A stretch of 64,000 nt of DNA from contig NZ_LKBD01000001.1 in NCBI RefSeq assembly GCF_001399975.1, positions 186,001-250,000 of the forward strand, written 5' to 3'. Both the position numbers and the translations under genes were made by a program. Origin of the DNA: Pseudoalteromonas sp. P1-9 (GTDB taxonomy: Bacteria > Pseudomonadota > Gammaproteobacteria > Enterobacterales > Alteromonadaceae). The notes below the pieces were generated by a model. It did no database searches, was not told where the DNA came from, and saw only the letters and a list, made by a program, of their open reading frames with translations. Shown here piece after piece: positions 58,602 through 64,000 of this stretch; the first letter of the stretch is position 1; each line of letters opens with the position of its first letter.

Positions 58602-59498
58602 ATGGATTGGCTTGCCGAAGAATCAGAAACAATTACAAATAACCGTAAACCATGGAAAGTAGTGATTGTTGATGACGATTTAGAAGTACACAAAGCAACA
58701 AAATTAGCAATGAAGACGTTCGAGTTTATGGGGCGTCGACTTGAATTTTACAGTGCCTATAGTGGCAGCGAAGCAAGAGCGCTTTTGCGCGAACATCTCG
58801 ATGTGGCCGTTATTTTGCTCGATGTTGTTATGGAAACTGATGATGCGGGTTTAAAGCTCGTTAACTTTATTCGTGGTGAGTTAAATAATCGCGATACGCG
58901 TATTGTGTTAAGAACAGGGCAAGCCGGACTTGCGCCAGAGAGCGAAGTGATTAAAAACTATGATATTGACGGTTACAAAGCCAAAACTGAAATTACCGTA
59001 GACAGCTTGCATCACTTGTTCTATACCTCATTACGTTCGTTTCGCGATATTTCACGTTTGTGTAGCTACAAAAATGCGTTAAAAGCCTTGCTAAATTCGG
59101 TGCTAAAAGTCGATAAGCTCGCCGATATAGAATCGTTTTCAACAAATTTGCTCACCTATTTGAGTGATGTGCTAGACGCCTATGAAGCCGAGCTAGTGAT
59201 TAATAAACGCAAAGCGTCGGTTATCAATATAAAAAGCACCAATACCACGGTAATTAACGCGCAAAGTGATAGTTCTTCAGTCATTGATGTACCTGAATTT
59301 ATTAACACGGTTACTGCTGCCAAACAGCTTACTTATGAGGGCAATTTCGCCGGAATTTATTATAAAAGCGAAAATGAAATTGAGGCTGTGGTTGTACTAG
59401 AAGTGGACACTGAGCTCGATAACAATGCCATAGAGCTGGTGGAAATATTTACTGAACATGTGTGTGCACTGATCAGCAAAGTAAATGGAGCAAAGTGA
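58602..59498 (+). CDS. Response regulator with DUF3369 domain
   Basis: 298 residues from the ATG at 58602 (MDWLAEESE); a TTG at 58569 would be an alternative. The receiver domain is at about residues 20-145, with VIVDDD acidic pair and the phospho-acceptor Asp in VILLDVVM. Then a DUF3369 domain (about 150-295) without a DNA-binding or enzyme part. It overlaps by one base with the histidine kinase (TGATG), so the pair is one signalling unit. Confidence 0.88.
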   Translation: MDWLAEESETITNNRKPWKVVIVDDDLEVHKATKLAMKTFEFMGRRLEFYSAYSGSEARALLREHLDVAVILLDVVMETDDAGLKLVNFIRGELNNRDTRIVLRTGQAGLAPESEVIKNYDIDGYKAKTEITVDSLHHLFYTSLRSFRDISRLCSYKNALKALLNSVLKVDKLADIESFSTNLLTYLSDVLDAYEAELVINKRKASVINIKSTNTTVINAQSDSSSVIDVPEFINTVTAAKQLTYEGNFAGIYYKSENEIEAVVVLEVDTELDNNAIELVEIFTEHVCALISKVNGAK

Positions 59499-60826
59499 TG
59501 ATACATTTCAATATTGATAAAATCATAACCTCGCTTAAATCGTCTTATGGTAAAGATTTTTTAGATACCATTACGATGCAGCTGCATAAATCAATTGGCG
59601 CGCAGTTTACCTTTATTGCCAAATTAGATGCGATACGCAATGTATCCCAAACAATGTCGTTAGTGGCAGGTGACGAATTTGCCGAAAATTTTGAATACTC
59701 GCTGGAATTCACCCCGTGTGCTGATGTAAGTGAAGATTCTACATGTATTTTCCCCAGTAAAATTTGTAACTTATATCCAAAAGATCAACTGCTTATCGAT
59801 ATGGGCATCGATGGTTACATTGGCGCACCGTTGCACGATTCAAAAGGCGCGGTATTCGGCTTAGTTGTAGCGCTTTACAGTAAGCCAATCGAAAACGCCG
59901 AACAGGTTGCGTCGTTATTTGAATTATTTGCTGGACGTATTTCTGCTGAATTAGAGCGCGCTGAAAAAGAACACGCATTGTTTGAATTAAACCAATCGCT
60001 TGAGCAAAAAGTAGCGTCGCGCACCCACGAATTAGAAAGCGCATTAAAGCAGCTAAAAAATTCGCAAAAACAACTTATCGAACAAGAAAAGCTGGCATCG
60101 CTAGGACGTTTAGTGGCAGGTGTTGCACACGAAGTAAATACGCCGTTAGGTGTTGCTATGTTAGGTAATTCAACGGTACTTGCTGGGATAAATCAACTGG
60201 CTAAAAAGTTAGCGAGCAATACGCTCAGCAAGCATGATTTAGATGCTTTTTTGATTGATGCTAAAGAGGCGAGCGAAAGTGTTGAGTTTAATTTAAACCG
60301 CGCCAGTGAATTGGTGGTTAACTTTAAGCAAATCGCGACCGATTTTCATACAGATCCGAAAAGCGATGTCAATTTAGTTGAGTGGATTTCGTCTATTTCC
60401 ACAAGCCTAAAACCAATGCTAAAAAATGCGGGTATTCAACTGAATCTCGAGCTTCCAGGATACGCATTAATAGTTAACACCTATCCATCTCGCTTAGCGC
60501 AAGTGGCCACTAATTTAGTATCGAACGCGATAAAACACGCCTTTCCAAAAACGCACAGCCAAACTGAAAAGGTCATTACCATTAGGCTAAGTGGCGATGC
60601 TACTGATTATGCTCTGGAAATAGCCGATAACGGCATTGGTATGGACGAAGACACACAAGCACATATTCTTGATCCATTTTTTACAACAGACCGTAAATCA
60701 GGCGGCATGGGGTTAGGCATGAGTATTGTGCATAGCTTAGTTACAGGCTCACTGAACGGACGCCTTGAAATTGACAGCGTACAAGATAAAGGCACTAAAG
60801 TAAGTGTCTATTTTGCGGGCAAGTAA
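59498..60826 (+). CDS. GAF-domain sensor histidine kinase
   Basis: 442 residues from the ATG at 59498 (MIHFNIDK). A GAF domain (about 15-165) is followed by a coiled coil (ELNQSLEQKVASRTHELESA), the dimerisation helix with phospho-His in GVAHEVNTPLG (about residue 210), and the ATPase domain with DNGIGMDE and GGMGLGMSIV. It is soluble (no membrane helix), so it senses a cytoplasmic or partner signal and passes phosphate to the DUF3369 regulator. Confidence 0.92.
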   Translation: MIHFNIDKIITSLKSSYGKDFLDTITMQLHKSIGAQFTFIAKLDAIRNVSQTMSLVAGDEFAENFEYSLEFTPCADVSEDSTCIFPSKICNLYPKDQLLIDMGIDGYIGAPLHDSKGAVFGLVVALYSKPIENAEQVASLFELFAGRISAELERAEKEHALFELNQSLEQKVASRTHELESALKQLKNSQKQLIEQEKLASLGRLVAGVAHEVNTPLGVAMLGNSTVLAGINQLAKKLASNTLSKHDLDAFLIDAKEASESVEFNLNRASELVVNFKQIATDFHTDPKSDVNLVEWISSISTSLKPMLKNAGIQLNLELPGYALIVNTYPSRLAQVATNLVSNAIKHAFPKTHSQTEKVITIRLSGDATDYALEIADNGIGMDEDTQAHILDPFFTTDRKSGGMGLGMSIVHSLVTGSLNGRLEIDSVQDKGTKVSVYFAGK

Positions 60827-60932
60827 CTAACTTTTAATCGAAAGCTTTGGGAATAATGTATTTCGCTTTTATGGCGTGCGCATTTATGTCATGCTGCGCG
60901 ACAAATAATATTAAAATATTAGTAGGTTGGTA

Positions 60933-61373
60933 ATGGAATTACGACAGGTTAGCGAAACGATTATTCATGGTATCTCAACAAGAACTAATAACGATGCTGA
61001 AATGGGGCCAAATGGTAAAATTCCAGGGTTGTGGCAAACGTTTGATGCACAGGTACCGGTAAACTATCAAGGCGGTGAGCGAGTTTACGGCGTTTACTAC
61101 GATTATGAATCAGATCACACCGGCATGTTTAATGTGCTAGCGGGCTTTGACGGCGCGTCTTACCCTGAAGATTTAGAAGAAATTACCATTAATGAAGGTA
61201 AGTATTTGGTGTTTAGCCATAAAGGTGATATGCCACAAATCGCAATAGATGCGTGGACGCAAGTTTGGCAGTATTTTGCAGGTGATGCATGTGAACATCA
61301 ACGCTTATTTACTACTGACTTTGAATACTACCCAAATGGCAATCAAATAGATGTATGCATTGCGGTAAAATAA
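60933..61373 (+). CDS. GyrI-like/AraC effector-binding domain protein
   Basis: 146 residues from the ATG at 60933. Pattern of the GyrI-like fold: VSETIIHGISTRTNN, then GVYYDYESDHTGMF and YLVFSHKGDMPQIAIDAW, and the C-terminal DFEYYPNG. Such proteins bind small hydrophobic compounds or protect DNA gyrase; some hydrolyse cyclic adducts. No attached DNA-binding domain. It stands alone after the histidine kinase. Confidence 0.85.
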   Translation: MELRQVSETIIHGISTRTNNDAEMGPNGKIPGLWQTFDAQVPVNYQGGERVYGVYYDYESDHTGMFNVLAGFDGASYPEDLEEITINEGKYLVFSHKGDMPQIAIDAWTQVWQYFAGDACEHQRLFTTDFEYYPNGNQIDVCIAVK

Positions 61374-61458
61374 CACGATAGCTGTGTTTAAGTGGGCGAG
61401 CTGATTTTACTTTCAGCCACCACAATATAAAAACTGTTTAATATCAATTGTTAGCGCC

Positions 61459-61755
61459 ATGAACAAATGCCCAAACTGTCAACAAAAGTTAAATCCATTT
61501 TCATTGTCGTTTGCTGCATTTCCTGTTTACTTTAAATGTAATGGCTGCAAAACACGGCTAACGCTAAAACGGGTAAAGGCTTTTTGGCTTACTTATTTGC
61601 TTTATAGCGTTATTATTTTGCCAATTGTGGTTCATACACCGTTTATTAATAACAATAACCTTGGTCTGCCAGTGATGATCGCTGGCGCATTTGTGCTTTA
61701 TTATTTCGTAGCTAACTACCTATTAAGACAAGAAAACGTCGCGATTTATAAATAA
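61459..61755 (+). CDS. Small zinc-ribbon membrane protein
   Basis: 98 residues. The N-terminal zinc ribbon is CPNC (residues 4-7) and CNGC (residues 27-30), followed by two membrane helices (TYLLYSVIILPIVVHTPF and VMIAGAFVLYYFVANYLL). It resembles the CXXC-20-CXXC proteins of unknown role in gammaproteobacteria. The ATG at 61459 is the first in frame. Confidence 0.75.
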   Translation: MNKCPNCQQKLNPFSLSFAAFPVYFKCNGCKTRLTLKRVKAFWLTYLLYSVIILPIVVHTPFINNNNLGLPVMIAGAFVLYYFVANYLLRQENVAIYK

Positions 61756-61863
61756 ATTATTTATGCCACCTTAAGCGGTTGTGCGTGAACATTTGCGTGT
61801 TTGTTGTGCGGCTTTTTGTAATACGCTTTTCCTTCCTCACTAATATTTTTCAAGTTGAAAATG

Positions 61864-61966
61864 CAAACGAACGTTTGTATTCTCTCTTTAAATATTGTCG
61901 ACAACATTGTGTATATAAATATAAAAAATGATTTAAATTTAACTTTTCACTTTATATTGTCGACAA
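61864..61966 (+). promoter_or_regulatory. Twin TTGTCGACAA operators upstream of the PQ-loop-like gene
   Basis: Two perfect 10-bp palindromes TTGTCGACAA at 61895-61904 and 61957-61966, 62 bp apart (close to six helical turns), both extended as ATATTGTCGACAA. A third dyad, CAAACG-AA-CGTTTG, is at 61864-61877. They precede the gene at 61993 by 27 bp or more. A dimeric repressor bridging the two sites is suggested. No regulator gene is adjacent. Confidence 0.7.
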
Positions 61967-61992
61967 TTAAATCTTAATAAAGACTGTTTGTC

Positions 61993-62682
61993 ATGTTTTA
62001 TAATTTGTTTGGCACTATTAATACACTGTTTATTTTTGTGAGTTTGTATGGTGTTCTTTCACAGCTTAAAACCATTTTTGAGCGTAAACAGGCTGCTCAA
62101 AGCAGCGGTTCGCCAACAGCACTTTTGTCGCTGAATCAATTTTCTGTGAGCTTTTTAGCGTACTTGTCGTTTTTTATTTATGGTTATTCCATAGCGCCAT
62201 TTAATCATTATATTGTGTGGCCTAGGCTTGTGGCATCGCTACTTGTGTTGGGTATTTTAATTGAGATATGGCGAGACCGAAAAACACATTTAGCGTTCAT
62301 TAGTATGAGTTTGGCATGTGTGTGTTTATTAGGTTCAATTTTGGGCTTGCTGCTTGGTGATACGTTTTCTGATCAGGGGAAATTTATTTCGACAGTCATT
62401 ATTTTGTTGGTATCGCTATTAATAGCGCAGGGATACGCACATCAAATTTATGTGATTATACGTTCAGGTTCTACCGGTGCGGTGGATTTAAAAATGAGTC
62501 AGTTTATTTTGATGATGGATGTGTCGACAATTGCATTTGCACTAAGTATGGGTTTAAACCATGGTTGGCCGTTATTGGTATTGGCAATCACCAGCGGGAT
62601 TACCAAACTGATTATTATGTATTTGTTTCGCTGGGTTAAGTTAAGCTCTGTTGCAAAGGCGCGTCGCGTAAAGACTTGTTAA
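61993..62682 (+). CDS. PQ-loop/SWEET-like membrane protein
   Basis: 229 residues with about seven membrane helices in two similar halves (helices start FYNLFGTINTLFIFVSLYGVL and FISTVIILLVSLLIAQGYAHQI), each with a Ser/Gly-Ser-Pro-x-A or S-T-G-A-V-D turn (SGSPTALLSL; SGSTGAVDLKMSQF), typical of PQ-loop or semi-SWEET sugar/amino acid transporters. The substrate is unknown. Its promoter carries two matching palindromes, so it is likely tightly regulated. Confidence 0.7.
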   Translation: MFYNLFGTINTLFIFVSLYGVLSQLKTIFERKQAAQSSGSPTALLSLNQFSVSFLAYLSFFIYGYSIAPFNHYIVWPRLVASLLVLGILIEIWRDRKTHLAFISMSLACVCLLGSILGLLLGDTFSDQGKFISTVIILLVSLLIAQGYAHQIYVIIRSGSTGAVDLKMSQFILMMDVSTIAFALSMGLNHGWPLLVLAITSGITKLIIMYLFRWVKLSSVAKARRVKTC

Positions 62683-62832
62683 ACTGAATACAGTGTGATC
62701 TTCAAGCTGAACTGATATTTAGAGCGATGATTAAATATCATTTTTCCAAAGTGTTGGCAGTTTATACAAGCCTTGTATTTGCTTATGACAGGCAAAATAT
62801 ATGGAGTATGGTAGTAAGGCTTAAAGCTATAC

Positions 62833-64000
62833 TTAACTGCGCGATAACGCGCAGTTGCTGTAAAACGTAGTAGTAGCAGGCCAATCACTAAATACTCCCA
62901 TTACACCCACTTTTTTAGCGAGAAAGTCGAGCAACTCTAAGGTAAACCCTTCATTTGTAATTGCTGGTTTAACTGATTGATAATAAAAACCACCACCTTG
63001 TGTGAGAAGACCTGAACGCTCTAACGTCCACGTGATTATTTTTAGTCCGGCTTTTTTCGCCTCTAGCGCATAGGCTGATTCAGTTAGTTGATTATTTTTA
63101 TTTAAACTCACTAAAACCCAAAGTGGTGGCGCAATAATATTGATGCCCATGGCTTTTAATTCGCTCATGCTGTGTTGCCAGGTTGCGGGGTTATTATGAT
63201 CAAAATTATCTTGCTCGTAGCCATCGTTTAAATACACAGCTTGTGTGGCGAAATCGGGATGGTGCTTTATCCAATATTGTAAATCGCCAAGCTCAAACGA
63301 TTGCACAAAGACATCGCTTGGAGAAATACCTGCTTGTTTATATTCGCTGATAAGTTTTTTTGCGTATTGGTGTTGTGACAATCCATCAAACGGCATTGTT
63401 ACTTGGGGCTTTTTAAGCTCAGGTGTCATTTTTACATCTAGGCTTTTAAACAGTTCTATGCTTTGTTGGTGAGTCATTAAAGTGCCGTTAGCAGCATATA
63501 AATCAGTGCGCCAATTAGGTGTGCCAGTTAGGTAGTCTTGCGGCGTTTTGGCGTACACATTGGCGCCGTCCATTTTCCCTGATAACTGTAAAAACTCTGC
63601 GAGCGTAAAATCGGACGTGCAGCACTCTACTTGTGCTTTTTTGCCAAGGGACTTGTCACCTGGAGTAAAAGGGATGCGGCATTTCTTAGCTAATTCTGGC
63701 TTTGCCAGCACGTTTGTTGTTTGGTGCAAATCACATTGCGAATGGCGACATACTAGGGCTTTGTCTTTAGTAAAGGCGACATCACATTCTAAAATACCCG
63801 CGCCCATTTTTGCTGCAGCAAGGTAAGACTCTTTGGTATGTTCTGGAAATTGCAGTGGCGCTCCGCGATGGCCTATTGAAAAATCGGATTTTTCGAAGGT
63901 ATTTTTATTACAACTTTCAAGCTGGGTTTTAAGTGGTGAGTTGTCCATTTGCGAGACGAGATAATATGGCCGTACACCCACTTCAACTTTTTCATTATGT
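62833..64000 (-). CDS. Glycerophosphodiester phosphodiesterase (5' end outside the window)
   Basis: The frame is open to the last base; the internal start at 63981 is not the real one, because codons upstream continue the family pattern ([12 protein letters not shown]). The visible part shows the catalytic His in [14 protein letters not shown], metal Glu and Asp in [11 protein letters not shown], and the second His in [10 protein letters not shown]. It releases sn-glycerol 3-phosphate from lipid head groups, probably in the periplasm, since large secreted GDPDs of this type carry a signal peptide that would lie beyond the edge. Extra Cys pairs ([13 protein letters not shown]) suit an exported protein. 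Confidence 0.9.
   Translation of the reverse strand, partial: HNEKVEVGVRPYYLVSQMDNSPLKTQLESCNKNTFEKSDFSIGHRGAPLQFPEHTKESYLAAAKMGAGILECDVAFTKDKALVCRHSQCDLHQTTNVLAKPELAKKCRIPFTPGDKSLGKKAQVECCTSDFTLAEFLQLSGKMDGANVYAKTPQDYLTGTPNWRTDLYAANGTLMTHQQSIELFKSLDVKMTPELKKPQVTMPFDGLSQHQYAKKLISEYKQAGISPSDVFVQSFELGDLQYWIKHHPDFATQAVYLNDGYEQDNFDHNNPATWQHSMSELKAMGINIIAPPLWVLVSLNKNNQLTESAYALEAKKAGLKIITWTLERSGLLTQGGGFYYQSVKPAITNEGFTLELLDFLAKKVGVMGVFSDWPATTTFYSNCALSRS

Noticed and set aside
1..64000. CRISPR arrays, prophage or integron features, rRNA or tRNA genes
   Set aside because: No regularly spaced repeats, phage structural genes, attachment sites or cloverleaf sequences were found by reading.

Overview
The window looks like chromosomal DNA of a marine gammaproteobacterium of the Alteromonadales, most like Pseudoalteromonas. 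This is inferred from moderate-to-low GC, the many TonB-dependent receptors, HlyD-type adaptors, GNAT acetyltransferases and a DUF3369 response regulator, and the absence of phage, plasmid, rRNA or tRNA genes. No database search was run. Gene density is high, most genes are short operons of one to five, and many borders carry clear hairpin terminators.

Layout. 1-5.5 kb: end of an unknown gene, a LysR/FAD-monooxygenase divergent pair, two small unknown genes, a 263-bp TA-flanked miniature element, a lipoprotein of the endonuclease/exonuclease/phosphatase fold, and a decapitated CueR-like regulator. 5.5-7.8 kb: an XRE-cupin regulator divergent from a BenE-type transporter, with two matching inverted repeats between them. 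7.9-15.5 kb: the most coherent accessory system, a cyanophycin-use locus (secreted cyanophycinase, TonB receptor, YfcC-type permease, isoaspartyl dipeptidase). The polymer would be cut outside the cell, the beta-Asp-Arg product carried over both membranes, and the dipeptide split to Asp and Arg. Its dipeptidase lacks two of the usual metal-centre residues. 15.5-20 kb: peptide deformylase, two GNATs, a PD-(D/E)XK-like protein, a DHDPS-family lyase, and a degraded AT-rich patch. 20-25.3 kb: an ABC export operon with three successive HlyD-type adaptors. 25.4-28.2 kb: proline uptake and synthesis (putP-proB) preceded by a 47-residue membrane protein not previously called. 28.5-30 kb: a periplasmic catalase-like protein with a cytochrome b561. 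30.1-35.1 kb: RND efflux pair with a divergent TetR regulator.

35.1-44.1 kb: a run of small genes (GNATs, SDR, GFA, DUF523, hydrolase, methyltransferase with MerR regulator, PhzF, GrpB) that includes two broken genes: a GNAT split by a second copy of the miniature element, and a frameshifted MAPEG. 44.1-52 kb: solute-binding protein, VTT-family membrane protein, CHASE4-GGDEF cyclase, small M9 collagenase-like peptidase, chemotaxis receptor, a secreted protein with a phospholipase A2-like motif. 52-57.2 kb: small membrane proteins, a chimeric GST remnant, GST, GNAT, and a His-rich TonB receptor next to a Cys-rich CopL-like protein. 57.2-64 kb: XRE membrane regulator, DUF3369 response regulator plus GAF histidine kinase, GyrI-like protein, small zinc-ribbon protein, a PQ-loop-like membrane protein behind twin TTGTCGACAA operators, and a glycerophosphodiester phosphodiesterase cut by the window edge.

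Two observations link distant parts. One family of TA-flanked miniature elements occurs at 3.5, 35.4 and (as an end only) 44.05 kb. An identical 16-nt palindromic box lies upstream of both efflux operons (20.07 and 34.35 kb).
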